Assembly (NCBI GenBank): GCA_016935365.1
Contig: JAFGRB010000188.1
Span: 1 to 36,280 of the forward strand
DNA: 36,280 nucleotides
Source of the DNA: Deltaproteobacteria bacterium
GTDB taxonomy: Bacteria > Myxococcota > B64-G9
Direction of reading: 5' to 3'
The notes under the pieces are model-generated. The model saw only the letters and a program-made list of their open reading frames with translations. It had not been told where the DNA came from and did not search any database. A program made the translations under genes and the position numbers. Positions 7,951-15,935 of the stretch are shown one piece after another; within the stretch, counting starts at the first letter, position 1, and each line of letters begins with the position of its first letter.

Positions 7951-8520
7951 ATGATGAGGCATCTCGCTTTCATCTTGGCGGCCATTGCGGTCTTCGGGTG
8001 CTGCAGAGGGCACGACGAGAGATCGAAGGGAGGCTCGATGGAATCTCTGGCAGAGCTCACGGGATTCTTCGCCGCGCATGGGATTTGGTGCGTCTCCGAC
8101 AGCGGTCCCCTCATCCCCATGCTGGGCTACCGGATAGCCGACGGTTCGCGGGGGATGGACCGTCTCGCCGCAGCGCAGCTCGAGCAGGGTGTCGCGCAAG
8201 GAGAGGAGTGGCTTCGAGACAATCCGCACCGTGCTACCCACGCGGTGCTCGTCTACGATGGCTTCGTCACGCTCGACTCGGGCAAGACGGACGCGCTCAT
8301 GCTCAGGGCGCGAAAGTACGGCCCGTCGCCGGGAGCGCTCGACATGCTGGTGCCTTACCGCAACCCCGAGAGCGGGTTCACCGTATACAGACCGAAGTTC
8401 GTCGAGGTGGCGCCAGACACGTCAGATTACAGTGTGCTATCGGAGGCGTTCTTTCGGGGGGTGGATTCGCACGAGAAGGGAGCCGAGGTCTGGAATGCCC
8501 ACCTGGACCAGAGCCGGTAG
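7951..8520 (+). CDS. Unknown small protein, lipoprotein candidate
   Basis: From ATG 7951 (GGGAGAG just upstream) the product is 189 residues. It begins MMRHLAFILAAIAVFGCC, a basic then hydrophobic leader ending at a Cys, with VFGC an imperfect lipobox. The mature part has no recognised domain: SLAELTGFFAAHGIWCV, a DGFVTLDSGKTDALMLRARKYG segment, and PYRNPESGFTVYRPKF. An alternative start at 8038 (GGGAGGCTCG ATG) would give a cytoplasmic protein of 160 residues beginning MESLAELTGFF, and that start also has a good ribosome-binding site. I prefer the lipoprotein form but cannot decide. It converges on the next gene with an 18-base gap. Confidence 0.6.
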   Translation: MMRHLAFILAAIAVFGCCRGHDERSKGGSMESLAELTGFFAAHGIWCVSDSGPLIPMLGYRIADGSRGMDRLAAAQLEQGVAQGEEWLRDNPHRATHAVLVYDGFVTLDSGKTDALMLRARKYGPSPGALDMLVPYRNPESGFTVYRPKFVEVAPDTSDYSVLSEAFFRGVDSHEKGAEVWNAHLDQSR

Positions 8521-8538
8521 CTCCGCCGGACTTGCGTT

Positions 8539-10230
8539 CTAGCGCTTCTTCTTGCGGGACTTCCGCGCAGCCTTGCGCTTGGTCTTCTTCTTCGCCTTCG
8601 CCTCGGCCGCCGGCTTCTTGCTGGCCTGCTTCGGTCTTTCGGGCGAGGCCGCTCGAGGCGGCGAGGGGAGCTGGCTGTTGTACGCCCTGCGCCATGCTTC
8701 GATCCCCTCTGTGGTCTGCATGTCGTAGCCGGCCTCTAGCCCGGCCATCATGAAGGACTTGGCCATTCCGAAATTGCTGCTGTCCGAGAGCGCGGCCTCG
8801 AGCTCCTGCACCGCGTCCCCGCCGAGCACGCTGAGGCAGTCGTCGGCCTGCTCGAGCTGGTAGGCTCGCTTCAGGAAGGCATAGAAAGCTCGATTCCCCT
8901 CGATGATCCAGCCGGCCTCCGATGCGTCGATGCACACCTTGCGCGGGATGAGCTCGAAGAGGATCGCGTGCAGATCGGACGGGTCGAGGGTGGCGATGGT
9001 CTGGTTGAAGTAGTCCGAGGCGAAGTCCATCACATGGCGGCAGGCATCGGTGTCGGACAGGCCCTTCGCTTCCGGCGAGGCCTCGAAGCGGCGCACGAGC
9101 TCGTCTTCCAGTGGCTCGAGCGCATCCGGATCGATCCCGCCGCCGGAGCGGGCCAGGTCGTACAGAGCGGCGAGCAGCTCGTCTTCGGGGCGGCGCATCA
9201 CGTCGGCGAACTTGTAAGGAGCGCGCAGCTTCACCTCCACGTTTCCCCCGTGGGTCCGGACGGAGACCGTGCGAGACAAGGTCTCGCCAGAGACAAAGGC
9301 GGCCCGCACGGCTCTCTTGTCGGATACGACCTTCGCCAGGGCCAGGGAGACGGCCTCGGCCATGGCGACCTCCCTGGCGGACGGCGGACGCGCCACCATG
9401 TCATCGTCCATCGCGATCAGCCAGGGATATGCGTTCTCGGCCGCGACCTTCCATTTGTGCTCGACGATCTCCTCGCGCAGGCCTGGAGCGAGATCCTCGC
9501 CGCGATCGAAGTTCAGCACGACATGGGGCGGGACCTGACCCTCCTCGCCGTACTCCATCGCGTGGGCCATCTCCAGGTAGGCCCTGAAATCGTCGAAACC
9601 GGAGAACACGATGAAGCCCAGGCTCTCCCTCATCTGCCCGATGACCGATACCACCGCTTCCTCGAGACCGAGATCCTCGATGGTGACCGAAAAGAGGTCG
9701 GTGTCGCTCGGCACGACCTCCCAAGGCCTGGCGCGGAAGAGCTTGGCCGCCGCCCGGAAGAGCGACGCGATCGCCCCCGGCCCGATGTCGGGTGAGAGAT
9801 AGGATTGCTTATCCTCGGCGCGCTCGGACAGGAACTCGCGCATGTCCTCGAAGAACCCATCGACCTCCGGCGTGGGCGCGCACACGACCTCGATGGAGGG
9901 CATTCCCGCCCGCAGCGTCTCGGCGAGCTCCGGCGAGGCCACCCGCACCCGAGAAGGCGCGTGCGGCCGGCCGATCATCGGCTGCCTGATGGTGGCCTGC
10001 AGGCTCCCACAGGCCTGGCCGAGCAGCTCGCCGGGCCGGGCAATCGTCGAGCCAAGGGCCGCACCGTCGGCGCCCATCCAGAACAGCACCTCGGGCCGGT
10101 AGGGTTCGCCCTCGCCCGTGACGTAGGCGGGCATGGATAGGATGCCGCCGACCCACTCCACTCCGCCTGCTTTTCTCGCTTTAGCATGCATTTCACGTCT
10201 CTTCTGCGCTTGTTTCGAGTACAGGGCCAT
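8539..10230 (-). CDS. Unknown 563-residue cytoplasmic protein with Lys-rich tail
   Basis: Three regions are visible. Residues ~1-170 include RPEVLFWMGADGAALGS and a SRVRVASPELAETLRAGMPS stretch, a pattern I associate with uncharacterised DUF6930-like domains (memory only). Residues ~170-430 form a mixed alpha/beta domain containing GFIVFSGFDDFRAYLEMAHA and a DMVARPPSAREV loop. Residues ~430-510 are helical. The last ~40 residues alternate Lys, Ala and Arg (AAEAKAKKKTKRKAARKSRK), like nucleic-acid-binding tails of myxobacterial and actinobacterial proteins. No signal peptide or catalytic motif is visible. The ATG at 10230 has only a weak ribosome-binding site. It is divergent from the EGF-like lipoprotein gene and stands alone. 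Confidence 0.7.
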   Translation of the reverse strand: MALYSKQAQKRREMHAKARKAGGVEWVGGILSMPAYVTGEGEPYRPEVLFWMGADGAALGSTIARPGELLGQACGSLQATIRQPMIGRPHAPSRVRVASPELAETLRAGMPSIEVVCAPTPEVDGFFEDMREFLSERAEDKQSYLSPDIGPGAIASLFRAAAKLFRARPWEVVPSDTDLFSVTIEDLGLEEAVVSVIGQMRESLGFIVFSGFDDFRAYLEMAHAMEYGEEGQVPPHVVLNFDRGEDLAPGLREEIVEHKWKVAAENAYPWLIAMDDDMVARPPSAREVAMAEAVSLALAKVVSDKRAVRAAFVSGETLSRTVSVRTHGGNVEVKLRAPYKFADVMRRPEDELLAALYDLARSGGGIDPDALEPLEDELVRRFEASPEAKGLSDTDACRHVMDFASDYFNQTIATLDPSDLHAILFELIPRKVCIDASEAGWIIEGNRAFYAFLKRAYQLEQADDCLSVLGGDAVQELEAALSDSSNFGMAKSFMMAGLEAGYDMQTTEGIEAWRRAYNSQLPSPPRAASPERPKQASKKPAAEAKAKKKTKRKAARKSRKKKR

Positions 10231-10362
10231 TTCATTTCAATCCGACCCGATCTGCAATCTCTTTCTGCCGAGGTTGACCTAAAAGTGAGAGCCGGAGTAG
10301 GATTTCGAAACGGCATCATCGGCATGCGCGGTCGCAGCTAGGGGTTTGGGCTCTTGTCAGGT

Positions 10363-11967
10363 ATGCTTCGAAGATTCGCCTGCTTGCTGGTCGTCGGTCT
10401 GGCGGTCTCGTCTGCCTGTGGTCGACAGGGCTTCGACGAGCCGGAGACGGTCTGCCGCGGGGTGGACTGCGACGGGCACGGTGCATGCGTCAGCCTGAAC
10501 GACGCTCCCTGGTGCGTCTGCGATCCGGGCTTTCACAACCAGGACGGGATCGGCTGCGCGGCCGACAGCGATCCCTGCGCCGGGATCGACTGCTCGGAGC
10601 ACGGCACCTGTGCGGTGGCCGTGGACGGTACGGTCTTGTGCGCCTGCGACGCGGGCTATCAGAACGACGGTCCCACGAGCTGCGTTCCTTACGCGGTCTG
10701 TACCCAGGACATCGACTGCGACGACGGCCTGTACTGCAACGGCAGCGAGACCTGCCAGGAGGGCTCCTGCCGCCCGGGCAGCGGAGATCCGTGCCGGGCG
10801 GCCGGCCTCATCTGCGACGAGGGGAGCGACGCCTGCACGGGCTGCGGCAACGGAGTCGTCGATGAGGACGAGCACTGCGATCCCGGGCAGCCGCGCAGCG
10901 ACAACTGCTGTGATCCGCGCACCTGCACCTGGGTGGCCCCGGGCTCTACCGATCCGCAGGGAGTCTGCGCGCCGACCGAGTGCCAGTCGAACGCCTGCGG
11001 CGGCGCGAGCCGCTGCGCTGCACAGAACGTGACCGCCGGCACCCAGTGCACCGACAGCTCGCCGGACGACTGCCTGGACGCCCAGTGCGACGGCAGTGGG
11101 AGCTGCGATCAGGCGTACGACTTCGAGGGCAGGACGCACGTCTGCGACGATGGGCTGTACTGCAACGGGGTCGACCTGTGCGACGGGAGCGGCGGCTGCA
11201 CGCTGCACACCGGCGATCCCTGCCAGTCGAGCGCCTATCTCGAGACCTTCGAGGCCGGCTTCTCTCCGGGAGACGAGCTGGGCGATCACCCGGACTGGTA
11301 CGACGGCGACGACGACCTGGGCCCGCAGGTCGGCAGCGGCGTCGGGTGCGCGGGGTCGGTCGGGCTGACGCCCGGGCGGTGGATCTTCATCTGGACGGCC
11401 CACCCATTCGATTGGAAGGCGCCGAACTTCAAGCGCGTCATTCTCGAGATGGACTTCGAGAGCCAGTTCGACGGCCGGTTCGACGACGACCGGGTCGGCT
11501 GGACGATAGACTGCGAAAGCACGGATACATCCAACGTCTTCGGGGTCCAGCTCGATCCCGGCCCCTTCGAGCTCGGCCTCCAGATCGAGGGTTACTGGGA
11601 CATCGAGGACGAAGAGGACTACAGGCCGGAGATCGCGGACCTGATGGGCTCGATCTCGGCCCAGACCTGGTACCGCTTGCGGGCCGAGATCTCGAAGCGG
11701 AGCGCCGTCTCGGCCCGGATCGATGTGATGCTCTGGGAGCTGGACGCGAGCTGCGAGATCATCGAGCCGCCGGTGGCCTCGGGCTCCATCGCGGACACCG
11801 CCGCACTGGGTGCCGACGAGCCGGACGGCAAGTACTTCACCTCCGGGGCCATGTGGCCGGTCTTCAAGAATTTCAGTGGAAGGCAGGGCGAGGTGGACAA
11901 CGCGCGGGTCGAGTTCATCCTCGACTCCAGCGGCGTCTGCAACGAAGACAGCGACGCCTGCGAGTAG
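10363..11967 (+). CDS. Secreted Cys-rich EGF-like lipoprotein with C-terminal lectin-like region
   Basis: Start: ATG 10363 is preferred over a TTG at 10354. The leader MLRRFACLLVVGLAVSSACG is a signal peptide with a likely lipidated Cys, although the lipobox SSAC departs from consensus. Then come two EGF-like modules (VDCDGHGACVSLNDAPWCVC and IDCSEHGTCAVAV...LCACDAGYQ), then Cys-rich Dickerin/Myxococcus-type repeats containing DDGLYCNG twice and a CGNGVVDEDEHCDPG repeat. Residues ~290-520 have low Cys and look like an all-beta lectin/laminin-G-like domain (LETFEAGFSPGDELGDHPDW; RWIFIWTAHPFDW). Proteins of this build are abundant in Myxococcota and Bradymonadota and are exported to the outer membrane. 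The last residues, CNEDSDACE, and the following bases recur at the end of the next gene. Confidence 0.85.
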   Translation: MLRRFACLLVVGLAVSSACGRQGFDEPETVCRGVDCDGHGACVSLNDAPWCVCDPGFHNQDGIGCAADSDPCAGIDCSEHGTCAVAVDGTVLCACDAGYQNDGPTSCVPYAVCTQDIDCDDGLYCNGSETCQEGSCRPGSGDPCRAAGLICDEGSDACTGCGNGVVDEDEHCDPGQPRSDNCCDPRTCTWVAPGSTDPQGVCAPTECQSNACGGASRCAAQNVTAGTQCTDSSPDDCLDAQCDGSGSCDQAYDFEGRTHVCDDGLYCNGVDLCDGSGGCTLHTGDPCQSSAYLETFEAGFSPGDELGDHPDWYDGDDDLGPQVGSGVGCAGSVGLTPGRWIFIWTAHPFDWKAPNFKRVILEMDFESQFDGRFDDDRVGWTIDCESTDTSNVFGVQLDPGPFELGLQIEGYWDIEDEEDYRPEIADLMGSISAQTWYRLRAEISKRSAVSARIDVMLWELDASCEIIEPPVASGSIADTAALGADEPDGKYFTSGAMWPVFKNFSGRQGEVDNARVEFILDSSGVCNEDSDACE

Positions 11968-11974
11968 CCGCATC
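11938..11974 (+). repeat. 37-bp gene-end repeat, copy 1
   Basis: This covers the last nine codons, the TAG and seven bases beyond, of the EGF-like lipoprotein gene. It matches 13090-13126 at 34 of 37 positions; the three differences are all A/G. Copy 2 plays the same role, end of gene plus stop, for the Rid-GNAT gene. Confidence 0.9.
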
Positions 11975-12160
11975 GGAAGGGTTCCGTCGCCCGCTGCGCG
12001 CGGCGGACAGGATCTTGCCGGCAGGCACTGCGCCCATCGGACCCGATGGGAAGATGGTGTCTCCCGGAGATACCCATGCCCAGGCGATACGCTGCTTCTG
12101 GATCGTGTCCGGGTCGGTGGTGAGGAGCTCCGGGGCGATGTCGCCATGGTCGTTCAGCCG
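11973..12160 (+). pseudogene. Degenerate 5' fragment of a second Rid gene copy
   Basis: From about 11973 the sequence aligns with 12272-12450 inside the intact Rid-GNAT gene. GCGGCGGACAGGATCTTG against CGGCGGACAGGATCTTG is near-identical; CCCGGAGA and CAGGCGAT(A/G)CGCTGCTTC also align. The encoded residues read ADRILPAGTAPIGPDGK, with the intact gene giving ADRILLAGTAPIGPGGK. Homology fades after about 12110. No start codon or ribosome-binding site is present, the copy lacks the first ~25 codons and everything after the first third of the Rid domain, and substitutions are scattered. It is a decayed partial tandem duplicate, and it also fills the 225-base gap before the intact gene. Confidence 0.82.
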
Positions 12161-12192
12161 ATCGAGTGGAGCCGAGTTGCGGGAGAGAGTAC

Positions 12193-13119
12193 ATGCGCAG
12201 TATCCTCGGCAAGATGCATACAGGGGAAGAGCCCATCCGCAGGTGGCAGTCGGCCTCGCCTTACGAGGCGAAGGTGGGGTTCTGCAGAGCGCTGCGCACG
12301 GCGGACAGGATCTTGCTGGCGGGCACCGCCCCCATCGGCCCGGGTGGAAAGACGGTCTCTCCCGGAGACGCCCAGGGCCAGGCGATGCGCTGCTTCGAGA
12401 TCCTGGACGAGGCCCTCGGTCAGCTCGGAGGGCACCGCTCCGATATCGTCCGCACCCGCGTCTTCTTGACCCGGCGATCCGATTGGGAGGCGGTGGCTCG
12501 CGCTCACGGTCAGGTCTTCGGCGAGATCCGCCCCGTGGCGACCTTCGTCGTCGTCCGCGAGCTCCTGGATCCGGACTGGCTGCTCGAGATCGAAGCCGAG
12601 GCGATCGTGACGGCATGCGTTCCCGGAGGAGCGGTCCGCATCGAGCCCGCGAGCGAGCAGGCCGTCCGCCGGGTCTGGACCGACCGCTGGGGCGTGCCGA
12701 TCATCACGCCGTCGAAGCGCTACTCGGTGGAGGACGTGGAAGGTCTCGTTCTCTTCCGCGGGGGCGAGCTGGCCGCGCTCGTCACCTGGTGCATCTCCGG
12801 TCGGTCTGCAGAGATCGTGAGCCTGGACGCCCTGGTCGAGGGGGCTGGATACGGCTCCCGGCTGCTCGGCTTCGCCGAGCGCCATCTGGCGGATCGGGGA
12901 GTCCGGCGAGTGCACCTGGTCACCAGCAACGACAATGTCCGGGCGTTCGGCTTCTATATCCACCGCGGCTATCGGCTGCGCCGTGTGCATCTCGATGCCC
13001 TCGAGTCCGCGCGCGAGATCAAGCCCGGCATCCCGGAGCTGGGCAGCGACGGCATACGGCTTCGCGACCTGTGGGAGCTGGAGAAGGACTGCAGCGAGGA
13101 CGGCGACGCCTGCGAGTAG
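12193..13119 (+). CDS. Rid (YjgF/RidA-like) - GNAT acetyltransferase fusion
   Basis: The 308-residue product has an N-terminal Rid domain (about 25-125: RILLAGTAPIGPGGKTVSPG, QAMRCFEILDEALGQLGG, VRTRVFLTRRSDW, ATFVVVRELLDPDWLLEIEA). A GNAT domain follows (about 140-285: VEGLVLFRGGELAALVTWC, GYGSRLLGFAERHLADRG, VTSNDNVRAFGFYIHRGYR), including the acetyl-CoA loop and the late N..A..FY motif. RidA proteins deaminate reactive imines. The Arg that RidA uses for this (PARS-type site) is replaced here by PVATF, so the Rid part probably belongs to the Arg-less subfamilies and may not have that activity. Start: ATG 12193 with GGGAGAG upstream. The C-terminal CSEDGDACE looks appended and repeats the end of the previous gene. 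Confidence 0.85.
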   Translation: MRSILGKMHTGEEPIRRWQSASPYEAKVGFCRALRTADRILLAGTAPIGPGGKTVSPGDAQGQAMRCFEILDEALGQLGGHRSDIVRTRVFLTRRSDWEAVARAHGQVFGEIRPVATFVVVRELLDPDWLLEIEAEAIVTACVPGGAVRIEPASEQAVRRVWTDRWGVPIITPSKRYSVEDVEGLVLFRGGELAALVTWCISGRSAEIVSLDALVEGAGYGSRLLGFAERHLADRGVRRVHLVTSNDNVRAFGFYIHRGYRLRRVHLDALESAREIKPGIPELGSDGIRLRDLWELEKDCSEDGDACE

Positions 13120-13126
13120 CCGCATC
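13090..13126 (+). repeat. 37-bp gene-end repeat, copy 2
   Basis: This partner of 11938-11974 spans the last nine codons and TAG of the Rid-GNAT gene and runs into the antiparallel TGA of the FGE-like gene (13125-13127). The repeat spacing is 1152 bases. Confidence 0.9.
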
Positions 13127-13985
13127 AACCGACGACTGCGTCATCGCAGAGGGAGAGCGCAGGTCGAATCGCCAGAAAGCCCTCGTGCTCGTCGGAGCTC
13201 GAGCGGTGGGCGCTGAGGAGCGAGACCCACTCGCCGCAACCCTGCCACGGCCAGAGCTCGGCCGCGCCGCCGCGAACGACCAGGGCTCGCGACGCGCTGC
13301 TGCGCGCGCGCCCGTCGAGGGGCAGCCCTCGATGATCCGGGTGCCAGCCGTCGGCACACAGCTCGGCGAGCTCCCCCATCTCGTCGAAGCCGTAGTCGTT
13401 GCGAGGCGTCAGCGGCGTCGCGGGAGGCGCCGCGCCCCAGGGGAAGGGCGTCCGGGTGCCGGCCCGGTAGGCGTGCTCCCATTCGGACTCGCTGGGGAGA
13501 CGCAGCCCCTCTCCGGCCAGCGCCGCGATCGCCTCGCCGGCCCTGTCGCGCGTGAGGCAGCCGGACAGGTAGCCGAGCTCTGCGGGCTGGCCCGGGCCCA
13601 GGAGTCGCCTCAGGATCGGCTCGCCGAGCGGCCGCTGCGCCAGAAGAAATGGCGGCACGCGCACCTCCTGCACGGGCCGCAGCGTCTCTGTGGACATGGC
13701 GAGGAAGTCCAGGACCGGGGCCGCCATCGGGTCTCGATACGCGAGGTCTGCGAGCGCTTCCTCCTCGGCCTGGCTGAGCCCGATCTCGAGCCGGCCCCCG
13801 GGGACGAGCTGGAGCCGGAGGCCCGTGGAGCGATGCCGCAAGCGAAGCGCGGGCTCTCCCTCCCCGTCGGCGACTTCCAGATCCTGCCCCAGGGCGCCGG
13901 CGATGGCCGCCAGGACCTCGCGCCGGTCGTCGGGCGAGAGCCGAGGCCAGCTCTCGGCCTCGAGCATGTCCCAGTTCTCTGCCAC
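13125..13985 (-). CDS. FGE/sulfatase-modifying-factor-like (SUMF1-type) protein
   Basis: The 286-residue product carries C-terminal SUMF1-fold features: LQLVPGGRLEIGLS, LPSESEWEHAYRAGTRTPF, FPWGAAP, NDYGFDEMGELAELCADGW and a final VVRGGAAELWPWQ...GFLAIRPAL, matching the usual RGGSW...R...GFR ending. True formylglycine-generating enzymes use a Cys pair late in the domain; here only scattered Cys remain, so a non-catalytic ligand-binding role is more likely. Start: GTG 13985 is 8 bases after the stop of the upstream gene, with GAGG six bases before it; ATG 13967 is the alternative. It forms a coupled pair with the helical-repeat gene and converges on the Rid-GNAT gene with 5 bases between stops. 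Confidence 0.72.
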   Translation of the reverse strand: MAENWDMLEAESWPRLSPDDRREVLAAIAGALGQDLEVADGEGEPALRLRHRSTGLRLQLVPGGRLEIGLSQAEEEALADLAYRDPMAAPVLDFLAMSTETLRPVQEVRVPPFLLAQRPLGEPILRRLLGPGQPAELGYLSGCLTRDRAGEAIAALAGEGLRLPSESEWEHAYRAGTRTPFPWGAAPPATPLTPRNDYGFDEMGELAELCADGWHPDHRGLPLDGRARSSASRALVVRGGAAELWPWQGCGEWVSLLSAHRSSSDEHEGFLAIRPALSLCDDAVVG

Positions 13986-13993
13986 GGGGAGCC

Positions 13994-15175
13994 TCAGGCC
14001 TCTGGAGGGGTGAACGGCCCTCGGGTCCAGCCCGCAGCCTTCAGATCCCAGGCCCTGAGCTCGTGCAGGGCCTCGAGCACGTAGCGGATGCCGTCGATGT
14101 CCGGGCCGCGCGCCTCGTCGCCGAGGGCGTCGATCAGGCCGTGCAGCAGAGACGATCGCGGGCTGGGCGCCAGGCCGTCTTCGTTTTGGACGGCGTAGTG
14201 GAAGCTGAGCGCGTCGCGGGCGAGATCGACGATCTCGTCGGCCGAGAGCGCCTTCCCGATCGCCCGGCCGAGATCGTCGGCTGCGACGCTCCCGCGCGTG
14301 AGCATCCGGAACCACTTCCAGACGGGCCAGCTCCGCCGCTCGCCGTCGTGCTCGAGCTCGAGAAGACGATCCATCGGTCCGGCCGGGTCGAGCCCGAGGT
14401 AGCGGCGCCAGCTGGGCTGGCTGAGATCGTCGTAAGGCATCCCGAAGTCGAGGCCGTATCGCTCGCTCGTCGGCCGGAAGCCCTGCTCGACCGTGAAACG
14501 GAGCGCGCTTCGCTGCTCGTCGCGCAGCTCCTCGATCAGCGGCTCCTCCTCGCGCGGTCCCAGCGGCTCGAGAACGCGCTCGACCAGCAGCTTGCAGCCC
14601 AGTTCGGCAGCCTGGGGAGATCGGGCGCGCAGCGAGGCGATGGCGTCGAGCGCGGCAGCCACGTCGAGCGCCTCGAGCTCCGTCAGGACGAGAGCGATGA
14701 TGCCGCCGAGCTCGCCGTCGTTCCACGGCAGGCCGTCCGCCCGGTGGTCCCGGTGCTCCTTCAAGAGCGCCAGCGCCCCGGCGGTCACGAGCGGCGGGCA
14801 GATCCACGCGAGCGCGACGACGGCTGCCAGGCGCACCGCGAGGGGCGGCGGCTTTCGCAGCGCCTCGCTGTCCTCCCCTGTCAGGATGAAGACCTGCTCC
14901 CAGTGGGCGACGTCGCCGCAGGCGCGAGAGATGGCGCCGAGCGCCATGAGCTCGCTCGCGCGAGCGGGCTGGCTGCGCTCCATGACAATCTGATCGGCGA
15001 GCTTCGCCAGGACGCCCTCCGGGACCTCCGGGAGCTGGGCCAGCCGGTAGGCGGCGCGCGCCCGGTCTGCGGGCTTCTTGCCGCCGAGCTCCGCGAGCCA
15101 TTGCTCGACGAGCTTCGGATCCTCGGTCGCCCCGGCGACGAGCTCGGGCTCCGTCCCCTTGAGTTCTGCCAGCAT
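13994..15175 (-). CDS. HEAT-like helical repeat protein, unknown function
   Basis: The 393-residue product is soluble and helical, without a signal peptide. The first ~230 residues repeat paired amphipathic helices (RARAAYRLAQLPEVPEGVLA; PPPLAVRLAAVVALAWICPP; VLTELEALDVAAALDAIASL), as in HEAT/ARM proteins. The C-terminal half contains a Trp-rich central piece (SWPVWKWFRMLTRGS) and a DARGPDIDGIRYVLEALHEL helix. No enzymatic motif is visible. It begins with ATG 15175 behind GAGAGGG and its stop is 8 bases before the FGE-like gene, so the two are a translationally coupled operon. Pairs of a HEAT-like and an SUMF1-like protein might form one complex; that is speculation. Confidence 0.72.
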   Translation of the reverse strand: MLAELKGTEPELVAGATEDPKLVEQWLAELGGKKPADRARAAYRLAQLPEVPEGVLAKLADQIVMERSQPARASELMALGAISRACGDVAHWEQVFILTGEDSEALRKPPPLAVRLAAVVALAWICPPLVTAGALALLKEHRDHRADGLPWNDGELGGIIALVLTELEALDVAAALDAIASLRARSPQAAELGCKLLVERVLEPLGPREEEPLIEELRDEQRSALRFTVEQGFRPTSERYGLDFGMPYDDLSQPSWRRYLGLDPAGPMDRLLELEHDGERRSWPVWKWFRMLTRGSVAADDLGRAIGKALSADEIVDLARDALSFHYAVQNEDGLAPSPRSSLLHGLIDALGDEARGPDIDGIRYVLEALHELRAWDLKAAGWTRGPFTPPEA

Positions 15176-15324
15176 GTCGCTGCCCTCTCTTTCTGAAGAG
15201 AGTCTCGAAAATACCCCTCCCCAGTCAAGCCCGCTTGTCTCGTCCAGCCGGGCGCAGTCTGGAATTGACGGCCAGTCGGGAACGAGACATCCTGCCGTGG
15301 TAACCCTGTCGACAGGAGCGCGAG

Positions 15325-15575
15325 ATGGTGATGGTCAAGTTCGGAAAGAAGACCGACGTCGAGACGCCGCACAAGGTCTGCCCGCCGCCGGAAGAGGTCT
15401 TCGCGCGCGACGTGGACGAGAACGCCGAGTGGTTCCTGCCGCTTCTGACCGTCGACCTCGGGGCGATCGACCCCGCGTGGAGCGGCAAGGCTCCGACGAG
15501 GTCGCCGACAAGGACCTGTATCTCTTCTTCAGCCCCGAGCACGGCATCGTCACCCAGATCGACCAGTCGACCTGA
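15325..15575 (+). pseudogene. Small broken gene, frameshifted near 15481-15495
   Basis: ATG 15325 (GAGCGCGAG upstream, weak) opens MVMVKFGKKTDVETPHKVCP, continuing to LLTVDLGAIDPAWSGK. After about 15490 the sensible protein moves one frame, reading GSDEVADKDLYLFFSPEHGI and ending at a TGA at 15573-15575. The two halves make a coherent ~83-residue protein if one base is missing. The frame in use otherwise runs into Ser/Arg-rich nonsense. I do not recognise the family. A single-base assembly error would restore the gene, but the next gene is also broken, so real decay is likely. Confidence 0.6.
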
Positions 15576-15599
15576 CTCCTGGGTCACCGGGGGATCGCG

Positions 15600-15910
15600 T
15601 TGAGCCGCAGGAACTCAAACGCAGCTGCTGCCATTCTGATCGCCAGCTGCCTTTCGGCCGGCGGTGACGCTGAAGACCATCGAGCAGGCTCACGCGGACG
15701 TGCTGCTGCTCCAGGAGGTCACGCCTGCGTGGGGCCGCCGGCTGGAGCCCATCGAGCTCGACCTTTCCGGACCTGACCCGCGTGCCTCCTTTCCCGATGG
15801 TCCGCCTCGACGACGTGCTTGTGCGAGGCGTCGTGCCGATGGAGGCGAGGGTCCTGGCCGAGAGCGGCTCGGATCACCTGGCCGTGCTCGCCCGGTTGCG
15901 GGTGCAGTAG
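15600..15910 (+). pseudogene. Remnant of a secreted exonuclease/endonuclease/phosphatase-family protein
   Basis: Three pieces in three frames make sense together. TTG 15600 gives a lipoprotein-like leader (LSRRNSNAAAAILIASCL, lipobox IASC). About 15670-15770 in another frame reads TIEQAHADVLLLQEVTPAWG, the N-terminal VxxLQEV strand with the metal-binding Glu of the EEP superfamily. About 15796-15910 in a third frame reads VRLDDVLVRGVVPMEARVLA and ends SGSDHLAVLARLRVQ, the family's C-terminal SDH motif. The roughly 200-residue core between them is missing. Two frameshifts and a large internal deletion make this a clear pseudogene. Confidence 0.75.
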
Positions 15911-15935
15911 ATCGCGGATGGGCTGGTGCGCAGAT

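Noticed and set aside
10357-12147. 596-residue minus-strand frame opposite the EGF-like lipoprotein
   Set aside because: Ala/Val/Arg-rich shadow; the plus strand has the signal peptide and Cys-rich repeats.
10980-14084. A 1034-residue open frame on the plus strand
   Set aside because: It crosses several real genes in a wrong frame and is Arg/Gly/Pro-rich with no domain; high GC keeps stop codons rare.
13986-15101. Upstream extension of the FGE-like gene to a 658-residue frame
   Set aside because: The added part is Arg/Ala-rich low-complexity antiframe of the helical-repeat gene, which has a better start and composition.
15481-15495. Programmed ribosomal frameshift in the small gene
   Set aside because: No slippery heptamer or downstream pseudoknot is evident and the next gene is also broken, so decay or assembly error is simpler.
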